From the NCBI GenBank assembly GCA_033239125.1, contig BSWB01000007.1:104769582-104833581 (forward strand): 64,000 nt of DNA, read 5' to 3'. A program made the translations under genes and the position numbers. Source of the stretch: Fagopyrum homotropicum. Its lineage: Eukaryota; Streptophyta; Magnoliopsida; Caryophyllales; Polygonaceae. Shown here one piece after another: positions 1 through 12,513 of the stretch (positions within the stretch are counted from its first letter, which is position 1; each line of letters begins with the position of its first letter). A model generated the notes under the pieces. That model was not told the origin of the DNA. It saw nothing but the letters and a program-made list of their open reading frames with translations, and made no database searches.

Positions 1-425
1 CACTCAAGAACAATCATGTGTGAAGCACTCAGCTCGGATCTCTCTCTGGGATACTCATATGTGTTTCTCTCTTCTCACTCACATCTAGGGTTCGAGAAGC
101 TGAAGTGTTTCGGCGCACTAAATTTGGAAAGAGGCGAGGTAAGCTTAAGTACTCGGCGACGAGAAGCAACCCTCAAGCAACGCTGTGTTTCATCACCAAC
201 GCATCGTTCCACCACTTTTGAGATCACGTGTTCCGCACATCCACAAAAGATAGGCTGGAGTTTATATTGTACCCCGGTCAACTGGGCCCAAACACTCTAC
301 ATTCAGCCCATCATCAATTCAACCCAAGTACCATAACCACGCTTACCAAATCTGGCCTAACACTTACAGAAGTCTAGCCCGCTCTACATGGTTGACTCGA
401 ACCGGGTTTAAACTAAATCCTAATA
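1..425 (-). repeat. 3' LTR of copia element E, partial
   Basis: This matches about 7680-8040 over its visible length; shared blocks include the text around CCCATCATCAATTCAACCC. On the minus strand it begins TATTAGGATTTAG where the 5' LTR begins TGTTAGGATTTAG, so the terminal TG has mutated to TA. A polypurine-like AGGAGGCCATC lies just outside it, as expected upstream of a 3' LTR. The rest of this LTR is beyond the window start. From 426 to 734 there is only the element's 3' untranslated stretch. Confidence 0.8.
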
Positions 426-734
426 GATGGCCTCCTAAACTTGGTTCTAAAATTGTAAACTATAGTAGTGGATTAGGGGTACTTCTGTCCTTCATCAATC
501 CAAGGATGCCATCTTCATGTACCATTCAATATGTAGAGAATCTTTGCAATAAGAGAACTTATCGTTGTGATGATCTTGGTGCCAAAGTCTGCTGGATTAA
601 GATCTCCTTTAATCTTTTGCTTCACTAGATGCTTGTGCTTGACCCTCTTCCTTATGTAGTGATACTTGATATCTATATGCTTTTTCTTTCATGCATACAT
701 TGGATCTTTACACAAATACAATGAACTTTGACTA

Positions 735-2110
735 TCAGTATATGATTGGAACATAAGTCTTGTTCTCTATTTCATCCGACAATCCCTTGAGCCAAGTTGC
801 CTCCTTAGCAGCTTCATTAGTAGCCATGTATTCAGCTTCAGTTGAAGATAGAGCTACCACAGACTGTTGTTGTGACTTCCAAGAGATACAATTACCTGCC
901 CAGGTGAAGTAAATAGCAGTAATTGACTTCCTGTTATCTTTGTTACTAGCATAGTCAGAATTTACAAAGCCAACAAGATTAATACGAGAAATATATTCTT
1001 TATATACAAGACATTTTTCTTTAGTACCATATAGATATCTCAATAAGTATTTCATAGCATCCCAGTGAAACAGCCTAGGATTAGACATATATCTACTCAA
1101 CACAGATATACCAAAAGCAAGATCAGGTCGAGTACACAACATAACATACATAACAAAACCAACAACAACATCATAAGGTACTTTTGACAATGTATTTATA
1201 CCCTCTTCAGTGGTAGGACAATCCTTTTTAGATAACTCTAGGTGCCCTCTTAAAGGTATGGGTGCAGGTTTACCAATAAGCATTTTAAACTTTTGAAGCA
1301 CCTTATGCACATAGTTAGTTTGAGACAATAACATGGATTGCTTAGATCTATCTCTAATAATGGATATCCCTAAGATCTTTTTAGCATGACCAAGGTCTTT
1401 CATGTCAAAGTGGTTTTTCAGATCAAGTTTTATACTAGCAGACAGAACTTTAGAAGAAGATATAAGAATATGTCATCAACATAAAGTAACACATACAAGG
1501 GATCATGCTTCTTCACATTCTTAAAAAAAAACAAGTATCATATTCACTTCTGACATAGCCTAGTTTAATCATGCAAAAATCAAATTTTAGGTTCCATTGT
1601 CTAGGGGATTGTTTTAGTCCATAGATAGATTTTTTAAGGAGACTGCAAGCATTGAGATTTTTAGAGTCAACAAAGCCTTTAGGCTGAGACATGTATATAG
1701 TTTCAATTAAATCACCATGAAAGAATGCAGTCTTAACATCCATCTGTTCTAATTCCCAATCAAACACAACAATCATAGCAAGCATAAGTCTAAAGTTTTA
1801 TACTTAACCATTGGAACAAAAAAGTCATTATAGTCAATTCATTCTTTTTGAGTAAACCCCTTAGCTACTAGCCTAGCCTTATATTTGTTAGGTTCATTCA
1901 AAGATAGGCTTTCTTTGATTTTATAAATCCACCTACACTGCACTAACTGAGAACTATTTGGTTTATTAACTAAGGTCCACATATCATTAGCAAGAATATA
2001 GTCAATTTCATCTTTCATAGCAGCTATCCATAATTTTGCATTTTTACAGTTAACAGCTTGTTCATAAGTATCAAGTTTGTAGGGATATTTCACTACAGAA
2101 GCAGTAATCA
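735..2110 (-). pseudogene. copia E reverse transcriptase and RNase H, frameshifted
   Basis: This is the C-terminal half of the copia polyprotein, which would copy element RNA into DNA. In order I see the RT entry (AMKDEIDYILANDMWTLV, then CRWIYKIK and ARLVAKGF, about 1840-2040), the palm (DVKTAFFHGDL and KSIYGLKQSPRQWN, 1513-1785), the catalytic LYVDDI near 1465-1480, and RNase H (735-1403, with ALSSTEAEYMA and CTRPDLAFG). The frame changes at least twice, near 1800-1840 and 1410-1510, and a TGA follows GFTQKE at about 1839. The domains are well preserved in between, so decay is moderate. It cannot be expressed as one protein. Confidence 0.85.
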
Positions 2111-3610
2111 AGGATTCTTCAACAATATTAGAATATTTCTTATTAGGGATTATAGTCCTAGGAACAGTGTTCCTAGTTAGATGGTACAAATTTTGAGACT
2201 CAAAACGATGTGTGTTTCTCAAGCTTGTACTAGTGGAACTCACATCATTTTGAGTCCCATGACAAGTCCCACTAGCTGAGGCCACGTGATTACTAGCCTG
2301 AGAAATATTAGGATTATCCCCCTCCCTTAATTGTTGAATATCTAGATTAATGTTGTCTATTTGTTGTGAAGGAAGGCTAGTGTTTTCACTAGCAATAGTG
2401 TCATCATTTGGTAGTAAACTACCTTCAGAATAGTCACCAATGCCAAATTCTTCTTCAACATTGTTGTGACTAGCATTGGGCATGTAAAAGGAGGCCACAT
2501 TACTGGACTTCTCCTCAAACTCACCAACAGTGCTATTTGTCTCTCTAGAATGTTTATTTTTAAAGTGAAATTTTGTTTCATTAAAGGTAACATTCCTAAA
2601 TACAACTACCTTATGCCCACTAGTTTGAATAAGGAGAAGCTTATAACCTTTGACACACTCAAGATAACCTAACATGATACCCTTTTTAGCTCTTGGTTGC
2701 AGCTTTCCTTCACTCACATGAGTGTAGGCCGTGCATCCAAACGGCTTAAGGTATGCTAGATTAGGTTTCCTGTTAGACCATAACTCAGAAGGAGTTTTGA
2801 AACCTATAGCTGAGGAAGGGGATCTATTAATGTGGTAAGAAGGTGTAGTAACAACTTCTCCCCACAGGGAAGGTTTGAGACCAACACTAACAAGCATACA
2901 TCTTGCTTTTTCAAACAAGATTCTATTCATTTTTTCAATAGTACCATTCTGCTAAGGTGTTCTAGGGATAGTTAAGTGTCTTTTAATACCTTTTTCTTGG
3001 CAGAATTTCGTTAAATTTTTTGTTGTAGAATTGAAGGCCATTATCAGTTTTTAGACATTTAACTTTGTTATTAGTTTGTGTTTCAACAATAATCTTCCAA
3101 TTCTTAAAGGTTTCAAAGGCTTCATCTTTTGTTTTAAAAAGATAGACCCAAACTTTCCTAGAGAAGTGATCTATGAAGGAGATAAAATATCTCCTTCCCT
3201 CCATGATATCTACCTGTGCAAGTCTCCAAAGGTTAGAATGAATATATTCTAAAGGTTGTTTGGCTACATAACTAGAGGGTGTTAAACTATGTTTGGTTTT
3301 CTTTCTTAAGACACGGGTTTTACACATTTCTATATTAGCAGGTTTCTTGTCTATCAGACCTTGTTGGAATAAACTAAGTATTCCCTTCTTACCCATGTAT
3401 CCCAGTCTACTATGGAGAAGGATAGTTTGATCTAGAGTCATGTGATCAGAAGTTTTAGTGAGATTAATTGGAGGTGAAGTGACAACATGATATAATCCTC
3501 CTTTATTAGTACTTCTAATCAGGACAACATCATTTCTAATCACATCTCTAACACCATTTTCAGTGACAATGGTACAATTTAAATCATCAAAGACAAATTC
3601 TGATAACAAG
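2111..3610 (-). pseudogene. copia E GAG-pre-integrase and integrase, broken
   Basis: The N-terminal part (2983-3609) carries the pre-integrase HSRLGYMGKKGI text and the integrase core (RYFISFIDHFSRKVWVYLFK, then LKTDNG). A premature TAG sits in PRTP-stop-QNGT near 2953, and the frame moves before the next piece (1839-2930), which keeps IEKMNR and PSSAIGFKTPSELW. The first catalytic Asp appears replaced by Asn (IHSNLW, where the family usually has HSDLW). The Asp of KTDNG and the Glu before KMNR are present. The region from about 2110 to 2600 is the long, Ser/Asn-rich linker between integrase and RT. Confidence 0.85.
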
Positions 3611-4800
3611 TTTCCAGGACAACATCATTTCTAATCACTCTCTAATCACATCTCTAACATTATTTCTAATCACATCTCTAACATGATACCCTTTTTTGCA
3701 ATATTATAGTAACGTCATCATGCATACATAAAGGTACATTTCCAATCCCTTTTATAGCTAAACTAGTGTTATCTCCTAGCATAACTTCTCCAACATTGTA
3801 CAAATTTATACTACTAAACACAACTTGATTAGAAGTAGAATGCATAATACATCAAGAGTCAAGAATCCAGTCATTTCTAGTAGCAGATTCGGAAGCACAC
3901 ATTAACAATTCATGATGATACACATGTCGAGACATAGGCATATGATACTTAGAATATTTATGTTCAGATGAGCATACAAGTAGTTCATTAGGGTATTCAG
4001 ATTCACAGATAGATGCAGAATGATAACATTTATCCTTATTGGCCTCATCTTTCTTTTTCTTTCTACATTCTTCCTGATAATGCCCTAATTTACTACAATA
4101 GAAGCATTTTTTTTATTTCTTTTATCACAAGCATTTGAGAACTTAGCCTTGTCCATATCTAGCTAGTTCCTCTGCTTATACTTATATTTATTCTTTTTAT
4201 TTCCTTTCATCATGAGAGCCTCAAGTTTGTCATCAGTTTTATGGCCAATTTTAAGAACTTTCATACTTTTATTTTTTTGTATGATTTGTTCTAGAATTTT
4301 CTCCATAGAGATTTCATCATGACTAAACTAGATAACATCTTTAAAATTGTCAAACTGACTAGGCAAGGCATTCAATAAAAGAATAGTAGAGTGATCATCA
4401 GAGATCTTACCATTACATCTTTCTAGGTCTTGAGTCAATTTAAGAAATATATCAAGATTGTCATACAAAGATAAGTTGACATTCATGCGAAAATTGAACA
4501 TTCTACATAGCAGAGATATACGACTAGGCAAAGATTTCTTAAGATATAAATATTCTAATTTAGGGTTAGTGAGACTTACAACCTGACGAGCCACATCGTC
4601 AGCTACCGTATAAAAATTTTAGAGTGAGCTTGTTCCTCAAGCTCCTACATCCTATCAGGTGAGATATCTGGAGGGAACTTTCCTTGTACCGTACTCCAAT
4701 ATTTCTCCTTGATCAAGATTAATGTCTTCAACTTTAGCTGCCAAATGGAAAAGTCAGAGGTGCCATCGAAGGGCTTAATCCTCACTGTGTTTTCCGACAT
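3611..4800 (-). pseudogene. copia E gag and protease region, broken
   Basis: Gag probably starts at the ATG at 4800 (MSENTVRIKPFDGTSDFSIW), typical of UBN2/retrotransposon gag polyproteins of the Tork group. It runs through 4645-4800 and 4328-4594, with a break between them. A CX2CX4HX4C zinc knuckle (C-FY-C-SKLG-H-YQEE-C) lies at 4065-4106. The protease side is marked by DWILDS, followed by a stop, near 3850-3870. Lys-rich low-complexity text surrounds the knuckle. Many stops and frame changes make it non-functional. The 3611-3720 stretch repeats the phrase ATTTCTAATCACATCTC, a small local duplication. Confidence 0.75.
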
Positions 4801-5502
4801 AGTCTCGTGTCTAAGGAGACACGATCCCAAATGTTGTACTTATTTTCATCATAAGACGAGTCTTGTACCAAAGTACTCGTCACACTGTGGAAGTTCAAAG
4901 ATTTAGAACACTGCAAGTTTTTAATCTTTTGATAACTTCTAGATTTAGGGCTCCTTAATCAAGAGTGATTGAAAGAGTATCCTCTTTTCTGTATCTTAGT
5001 GTAATAGCTAGGATTTCCAAATTCTAATTAATGTTGATTAACTTAATCGTTGATAGTAATTGACATATAACTGGCGAAGATTTCGCAAGTGATGAGTATG
5101 AGTCCCACCGATATGTTCCTCGCGTAATTTTGGACGTTTGGGGAAATTTTTACTTTTTCCCCCGGGTAATTATTTTTACCCTCCGGTGTTATTTGGAGTA
5201 TTTGGGAGCTCCAATTAATAAAAATGCAGTTGAGAGAAATGATCAGGACATCGGATATGTCCTAGATATGAAATAACAAGGAGAGGCAAAACGGTCAAAA
5301 GAGTCGCTATTTCGTTTCTTAACGGCTAAGAAAGACAGCTTAGGAATACACGTTTTCCGAGGCAGTTGTGGAATAATTATCCCTACAATATTCTAGATTT
5401 AATGTTCCAATCTCGAGAAGTTTGGAGAAAGAGGTTCGACCCGCCTTTGGATCTGTTAAAGGATAATTATCGACTTTGCTAAAGGTTAATTATCGTCTTC
5501 AC

Positions 5503-5511
5503 TATAAATAG
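5503..5511 (+). promoter_or_regulatory. putative TATA box of LTR D
   Basis: TATAAATAG lies after two copies of a GCTAAAGGWTAATTATCG phrase. The same arrangement is present in LTR F at about 11433. Confidence 0.45.
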
Positions 5512-6638
5512 CGGAAAATCCTTTATTAATTCATTTCCTTTCACGTTTCCTCGTAAAAGCTCTAATTTCTCTCAACCTTCAAACTAAGATCTACTCTCCG
5601 TTTCTAATCCGATTTCAATTCCGTTTGAGTTTCTGGATTCCTCTCTTCATTCTCTTCATAACGGTAGCGAGTTTCTGCATTTCCGAGTATATGGAGGGCT
5701 GGTCGAGCATATATGTCACCAGGACGGTTTCGTCGCTCAGATTCCGGTGAATTTGATGTTGTCCATGCGTAGCTTGCGTCGTTGTGATTCCAAATCTTCT
5801 TTCAGATCGTCAATCGGGTTTGTAACGAATAAGTTATGAATTTATTCGTTTTCCGTACTACGATTTGGCCTAAATTGACTTTAGGCTTGTCAAATAGGAC
5901 AATTAGAAATTCCATTATGGTCGTTATATTATTCTGGTGATTATGGGTTGTTTGTTTGATGAAATCTGATGACAGGGGGTTAGAAATTGCCTGCGGGCAA
6001 AACGTTATTCTGACAAAATCTAATTAATTAATTAAAGGTTAATTAATTAAATTTGGATTAGAATTGAGATTAAGGAATGTTGATTAGATACTACCTTGAG
6101 ATTTGAGAAAATTGTGAGTTATGTTGAGATATTGAGGTTTAGTTGGTTGTGAGGCTTATCGATTGATTATGATCCTTATGGATCCCTTTGGTCTAGATGT
6201 GACCTTTTTGATTGGTAGGAGTATTGATATCTCTTTATGCCTTGTTATTAGGCAGTGTCCCTCTCAGGATTGGAGGTTGATCGTGGTTGTGATTGTACGA
6301 GGTTGAGGTAAGTCCGTAGGACTTACTTAGTTGTTATCCCTATATTGGGTGTTTGCATGAGTGGTGTGTGCTTTATATGTTTGCTATGATAGCATGAGTT
6401 GTCGTTTTTATCGACCTATGTTCTATTGACTGTCCCACTGCGTGGCTGTGATAACCTTTCCCTTTCATCCCGCCGTGGAGTCTGGGAGGTTCTCTGATGT
6501 CGGGCCAGACTGGTTTATAGGAAGGGTGCAATCCACTCCCATAGGGTACACGGATTGTGTGACCGATACTCGTACAACTGGATATAACACTCAGTGGCGA
6601 TGATGTATCGGTCCTCGTGTCACATATTTTTATATATG

Positions 6639-6641
<3 letters not shown>

Positions 6642-6680
<39 letters not shown>
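6642..6680. repeat. (TA)n microsatellite in LTR D
   Basis: About 39 bases of alternating TA. It occupies the same LTR-family region as flanking ATATAT text, but the related element C LTRs carry their longest TA run elsewhere (near 45358 and 52976). Confidence 0.9.
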
Positions 6681-6681
<1 letters not shown>

Positions 6682-7313
6682 GATTTGAGTGATGGACTAC
6701 TATATAAAGAAGATAAAATGGGTAAATGTATGAAAGCATGCTGATGTGTTTATCTTCCATGATTATGTTTGTGCTTATGCATTACCTCATATATGTATGA
6801 TTAGCTAACGGTTTCATACCGTGTTGTAGATGTTTATAGATTAGGTGTTGCTGAGTGATCTGGTAGGGTGACAGGCCGAGGACTCTCGTACATTAGGTGC
6901 TTGGTTTTGGTTTGTTGTGTTCCCCTCCTGCGTGAGGATGTTCTTTTGTACCTCTTGTGTGAGGTTGTCGTTTTATATACTCGGCTATGTTGTTGTTTAC
7001 TTTGGGTTGTACAGTTTATATTGTTTTATGTATTTGTTTTATATCTGTCAGTGTCATCTTGTAAGGTCCAGTGAACTTGTTGTCAGGCTAGGGTCAGGAT
7101 CCATTGTGAGATCCTAGCGCAATGTGATATCCCGAGTCCTGCGGATTCGGGGTGTTACACTTAGACCCAAGAACAGAAGGTAAAACAAACAGGATTTTCG
7201 AAGGGTTTTGAGAATCAAATCAAGAGAGAACATCGGAAGCAAAAGAACAGAGAGCTTTTGGGAGTAAATACCAAGAAATCAAAACAAGATCTAAGAACCA
7301 TATCCAGAAACAA

Positions 7314-7327
7314 GGCTCTCCTACCAA
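7314..7327 (-). promoter_or_regulatory. primer-binding site of copia E
   Basis: Read on the minus strand it is TTGGTAGGAGAGCC, two bases inside the 5' LTR end. It differs slightly from TTGGTATCAGAGCC, the usual initiator-Met tRNA primer site of plant copia elements. It fixes the inner edge of the LTR at 7330. Confidence 0.7.
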
Positions 7328-7329
7328 TT

Positions 7330-8040
7330 TGATAACTCTAATGAATGATTTGATAAAAACAATTGGATCTAGAGTGATCCAATGATTCAAAACACACTTA
7401 GAACACACAAGAGTTTGGTGATGCAGTTCGGGTTAAGCCCTACTCTACGGGATCTCAGGAGGGGAGAGCCAACCGAATCCACCAAGTAGATTACAATATG
7501 AAACGGGTTACAAGAGTGGCTGATAACAACAATCAAAACCACAACAGATCTAACGAAGAACTAAAGACAAGAATAAGATGGATAGGGAAGAGGTTTGTAA
7601 CAACCTTTCAGACTACCGATTTGTCCTTTGAGTCAAAGCAATATCAAGCCGGCAGAGAAGACTTAAGAAAAATCTTGTGTGAAGCACTCAGCTCAGATCT
7701 CTCTTTCTCCGGGAGCTGAAGTGTTTCGGCACACTAGGTTTGGAAAGAGGCGAGGTAAGCTTAAGTACTCGGCGACCAGAAGCAACCCTCAATCAACGTT
7801 ACGTTGCATCACCAACGCAGTCTTCCACCACTTAAGTGATCACGTGTTCTGCACATGCACACAAGATAGGCTGGAATTTATATTGGACCCCGATCAACTG
7901 GGCCCACACAGTCGCATTCAGCCCATCATCAATTCAACCCAAGTACCATGACCAAGCTTACCAAACCCGGTCTAACACTTACAAAACTCTAGCCTGCTCT
8001 ACATGGTTGACTTGAGCCGGGTTTAAACTAAATCCTAACA
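7330..8040 (-). repeat. 5' LTR of copia element E
   Basis: This 711-bp LTR on the minus strand begins TGTTAGG (at 8040) and ends TTATCA (at 7330), next to the primer-binding site. Its U3-side half is repeated at 1-425. It carries no gene; the short frames at 7498-7951 are chance frames inside the LTR. Confidence 0.8.
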
Positions 8041-9112
8041 AAAACAACTACCCATCTAAGTATTTAAAAATAAGCCTACTTAATATAACATATCTATTTT
8101 ATAAATTCCAATAGAAAAATAAGGAAAATTATATAAAAAGTATAGTAGAACTGAGACAATCAAACAATGAGAAGAAGCTAACTTACAAAGTTAGATGGAG
8201 AGAAGAACTGAGGTATAGAGGAAGATGTTAAAATAAACACAAAATGTTCAAGAAGTAGATGGCTGCAACTTCCTAATGCGGGGATAAGCCGCAGTTCCCG
8301 ATCTATATTGAAAGCCCTTAAATGAGATAAAAATTGGGTTGTTCTATAGAGAAAATCGGCCGATTTTCCTCAAGAACGGGTCGATTTTTGGGTAAACTCA
8401 GAATATGGAATAGTGAATGATATGGAAAGATAAAAAGATGATTATGGAATGATAAATAAAAGAAATATAGGAAGATATGAACTAAGATAGTTCAGCAAAA
8501 GAACCTTGACCAATGATGTGTCAAAACCCTTAAACGAGAAGATTACCTTAACCCGCACTTCCTTAACCTTACACAAGTCTTCTAATTAAGAACAAGCACA
8601 AGGAGGGACTATTATTGACTAGGAGCACCAACCTTCAATAAGATTAACACACACAAGCACAATCTAGCAAGGAATTCACAACGATTCAAACAAAACCTCT
8701 CTTTTTTATTGAATAATAATGAATAAAATACGAACTCTGTAAATGAAGTTGCAAGTCTCACAAAGCTGTGGAAATATATCAAATCTAATCCACCAAACAA
8801 TCTCCCCTACTAAGGCTATTTATAAGGGAGACTAATCCTACTAAAACTAGGAAAATATACTTAAAGATAATCTTGCAAATATATCTTTAAGATATATAAA
8901 ATATAAAATCTAAAAAGATAAAACTTAACAATCCCTTAAGATAGTGTGAGAGATTTAAGGAATCCTAACAAGATATAATTGCCAAAAGATAGAAGATCAT
9001 AGCCGGATCTTAACAAAACTCGTCTCAGTGAAGGAAATCGGAAAATGAAATCAGTCGAATTTTCATACAAAACAATCAGTCGATTTTCCTTCTTTGAGAC
9101 TCTTCCTTGCTC
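8041..9112 (-). other. 3' untranslated region and probable LTR of gypsy element H
   Basis: This stretch lies directly downstream (on the minus strand) of H's integrase C-terminus and has no gene. It is AT-rich. On the minus strand it has a TATA-like CCCTTATAAATAGCC near 8823 and poly(T)-rich text, as in an LTR promoter. An 18-bp perfect palindrome GAAAATCGGCCGATTTTC sits at 8351-8368. I could not fix the LTR borders because no second copy is in the window. Confidence 0.4.
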
Positions 9113-9743
9113 TCATCCTTCTTCCTTGCTTAATGGATCTTCTTGGTCATGACTTGGCTCTTCTATAACAGTTAGTAACGTCACCAAGGAACTCTTGAGA
9201 GTGACGAGAGTTTCCTTGAGCGTACATGTCATGAGTATGCCCGTAACTTCATCTTGAATCGTCTTTACTCTTGACCTTTTAATTGCTCCCTCCATGATTG
9301 AATCCGAAGAAGGTAAAGGGGTTGTTGGTTTGTCCTTCAATGCTTTAACCTTTGAACGTGTAACTGGTCCTTGTGTTGGAGATGGTCCCGCATCAGACTC
9401 CCCTTTTTGAGAAGGATTCGTCCTTGAATCATCGGCAGGTTCATCTCTAAACTCGCAAGGACTTAAGTGGCCAACGTTGAAGGTTGGATTTACACCATAA
9501 TCAGCTGGTAGTTCCAAGACGTAAGCATTGTCACCTATCTTCCTTTTTACTCTAAAAGGGTCGTCTCCTCTTGGAGATAACTTAGACTTCCTCTTGTCCG
9601 GAATTCGCTCCTTCCGTAGATGCAACCATACTAGATCTCCGGGTGTGAGTAGCGTCTCCTTGCGATTCTGATTTTCTTTGGAAGCAATAGATATTCCCTT
9701 TTGCTCCAGCCGTAAGCGCATCTTCTCATGTAATTTACTTATG
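9113..9743 (-). pseudogene. gypsy element H integrase C-terminal domain and tail
   Basis: The minus-strand frame encodes LLTPGDLVWLHLRKERIP, then DDPFRVKRKIGDNAYVLELP and VNPTFNVGHLSP. This is the Ty3/gypsy integrase C-terminal (GPY/F-like) region, followed by a hydrophilic tail with GPVTRSK. It is the downstream half of the integrase whose core is at 13762-14411; the two were separated by solo LTR G. Gypsy integrase joins element DNA to the chromosome. I leave the clade open. The upstream edge is exactly the LTR G target duplication (AACTC, 9744-9748). Confidence 0.85.
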
Positions 9744-11432
9744 AACTCTGTTCGCTCTCAGACGTGTGTGCAATCTTGAACGATATAGTTTTACATTTAT
9801 AGCCTAAAATATAAGCCTGAAACAATAAGTGAACCCGTAGTGTACGGATCAATTGTAATAACAACAAATACTCTAGGGTCGATCACATGGACAATGGTGA
9901 AACAAAGCACGACAATTCAGGTTGTCAATAAAAAATAAGCAACAAAGAAACATATCAAAGATGATGTAATAATCAGATAAAGGAATGCAGATTCTAGATG
10001 TCAAATCATCCAGTTGTGGTTCCGACTCAAGATCTCAAAGGATACCGTGGACAAGGCTAAGGTTTGCAAGGGAAGGTATTTCTAAGGTGGGAATAGATCA
10101 CCGGGTAAGTCTCACTACTCACTATCCCAAATCAAAGATCCTCTCACCGGGTAATTCTCAATGAACTAAGGAAAGGAACTATAATCTCAAACCAACACAT
10201 CACCTAAGGGAATAGAACTAACCTTTACCGGATAAGTCTCAGGTTAACTCACAAAGGTAGGATGAAGGCACACTCAAACCCTAATAAAGGATAAACCTTT
10301 ATTACCTAACACTCATCATCATCGGTATACAAGCAAAGGAAACACTGGGTAAGTATCATCCTAGGCTTGCGTATGGATCAGGAAAGGTACAAAAAGGATA
10401 AGATTTGGCAAACTAAAACCTAAACTCAGATATGGATCAGAAAAGGTCACGCCTCGCTCAATTCATGTCCGATCTCGGTCGAGATGTTCTATGAACCTAC
10501 CGAGGTGAGGTTGAGGTAAGGTTTGGCTCGAGCTTTCAGGGTCCAGTAAGGTAAAGGCTCATTCTTTCATCATCTTTCCCACAACCTTCAGCTAATCACC
10601 CTAGAATCACACAAGAATTTAGCCAATAATCATCATGATAACAATAATCAAATATATATAAGAAAAGAAGCAATATCCAAACAAGAAAATCTTAACACAA
10701 AGGTCTCAATAATCACTCAATCAAACAATCAAACAAATCAAACAACCAGCAAACTGTGTTCCTCATTCACAAACCAAAAGACAACAATCAAACGATCTAA
10801 GAAAACCTTACAACTTCCTTCAAAAGACTTCAACTTTATCTTCAAAGCCAACTTCCTTCAACTTCATTCCTTCATGGGAATATCTTCAATCTTCCAAACT
10901 AACCAACTAACCAGACATGCTTCCATCCAGAAAATATCTTCCAATTTATAGGAGAATTACTTTCCAAAAATAATCGGTCGAGGTAATACCGTAGTCATCC
11001 GACGTGTAACAGTCAAAAATCGAACATGACCTAATCGAGAATTTTAGGGAATTAAATCCGTTTTAACACGAGATACCTATCGAGGTAACCTCCTCCTAAA
11101 TGATATTACACCCAGGTGTTATTTGGAGCATTTGGGAGCTTCAATTAATAAAAATGCAGTTGAGAGAAATGATCAGGACATCGGACATGTCCTAGATATG
11201 AGAAAACATAGAAAGACAAAACGGCCAAAAGAGTCGCTATTTCGTTTCTTAGCGGCTAAGAAAGACGGCTTAGGAATACGCATTTTTCGAGACAATTGCG
11301 GAATAATTATCCATACAATATTCCAGATTTATTATTCCAATTTCGAGAAGTTTCGAGAAAGGGGCTTAAACCGCTTTCGGATCGGTGAAAGGATAATTAT
11401 CGACTCCGCTAAAGGATAATTATCGTCTTCGC

Positions 11433-11441
11433 TATAAATAG
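11433..11441 (+). promoter_or_regulatory. putative TATA box of LTR F
   Basis: TATAAATAG is preceded by a direct repeat, AAAGGATAATTATCG twice in about 25 bases, just upstream. LTR D has the same arrangement. Confidence 0.45.
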
Positions 11442-12513
11442 CGGAAATAATGTTTATTAATTCATTTTCTTTCACGTTTCCTCGTAAAAGCTCTGATTTC
11501 TCTCAACCTTCAAACTCAGATCTACTCTTCGTTTCTAATCCGATTTCAAATCCGTTTGAGTTTTTGGAATCCTCTCTTCATTCTCTTCATTTTGGTACCG
11601 AGTTTCTACATTTCCGAGCAAGGGAAGGCCTGGTCGAGCATATATGATACTAGGGAGGTTCCGTCGCTCAGATTCCGGTGAATTTGATGTTGTCCGAGCG
11701 TAGCCTGCGTCGTTGTGATTCCGAATCTTCTTTCGGATCGTCAATCGGGTTAGTAACGAATAAGTTATGAATTTATTCGTTTTCCGTATTGCGATTTGGC
11801 CTAAATTGACCTTAGGCTTGTCAAAATGGATAATTGGAAATTCCATTATGCTCGTTACATTATTCTGGTGATTATGGGCTGTTTGTTTGATGAGATTTGA
11901 TGACAGGTGGGTTCAGAAATTGCCTGCGGGCAAAACGTTATTCTGGCAAAATTTAATTAATTAATTGAAGGTTAATTAATTAAATTGGTATTATAGAGGA
12001 GAATATAAATTAAATAAATTCAAAGGAATGAATTTAACTGGTGTTTGAACCGAGAAGTTTAATACGAGGAATATGATATTCTCCGCAGGTGTTGTTGAAG
12101 GTTTCGGTTAATTATAGCTTAGTTCTTTGTGAGCGTATCCAAATACGAGAAAGGAGGATAGTCCGAGTGACGGACTCAATAGTTGGTTTGCGAGGTTTTA
12201 TTGTTCTTACGTGCGAGGTAAGTGTGTATGATATACACTTGCTTAATATATATTATGTATTTAATATGCTATGATTTAATGCATGCTTGAGTGTTAATAT
12301 ATGTTTGTTATGATTGTATGCATGCTTATATGTATATGAGTGAGACGATGATGATGACTTGATATTCCTTATGAAAGCATGCATGAGGTACATGAGATGA
12401 TAGTGGAAAGAATATGATGAAAGCATGAAATTGAGTTATGATATGAAAGTGATAATATAGGATGATAATTGATTAATTAGCCCAACTAGGTCCCGCACGG
12501 GTTTCCGGGGGAC

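Larger units (their letters stand above)
5095..7159 (+). repeat. solo LTR D (Tekay-like family), inserted in copia E leader
   Basis: It resembles the LTRs of element C (45056-47049) over most of its length: GTTATTTGGAGTATTTG near 5187, the ATAAGTTATGAATTTATTCG block, the polymorphic (TA)n, and the terminal GATTCGGGGTGTTACA at 7144-7159. The start is fuzzy; by alignment to LTR F it lies near 5095. Copia E leader sequence resumes at 7160. I see no internal region and no clear 5-bp target duplication, so it is a solo LTR with eroded ends, or a fragment. It has no coding capacity. Confidence 0.7.
1..8040 (-). mobile_element. Ty1/copia LTR retrotransposon E (Tork/Tnt1-like), decayed, cut by the window start
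   Basis: On the minus strand the order is 5' LTR (7330-8040), primer-binding site, leader, gag, protease, integrase, RT, RNase H and 3' LTR (from 425 down, running off the window). This gag-PR-IN-RT-RH order defines copia. The Tork/Tnt1 call rests on the RNase H-proximal text MKDLGHAKKILG and CPTTEE. The leader is interrupted by the plus-strand solo LTR D at about 5095-7159. Several frameshifts and stops show that it is dead. Its target duplication cannot be tested because one end lies outside the window. Confidence 0.85.

Noticed and set aside
8041..9112. A host promoter or 5' exon
   Set aside because: It lies directly downstream of gypsy integrase on the same strand and looks like element 3' sequence or LTR.
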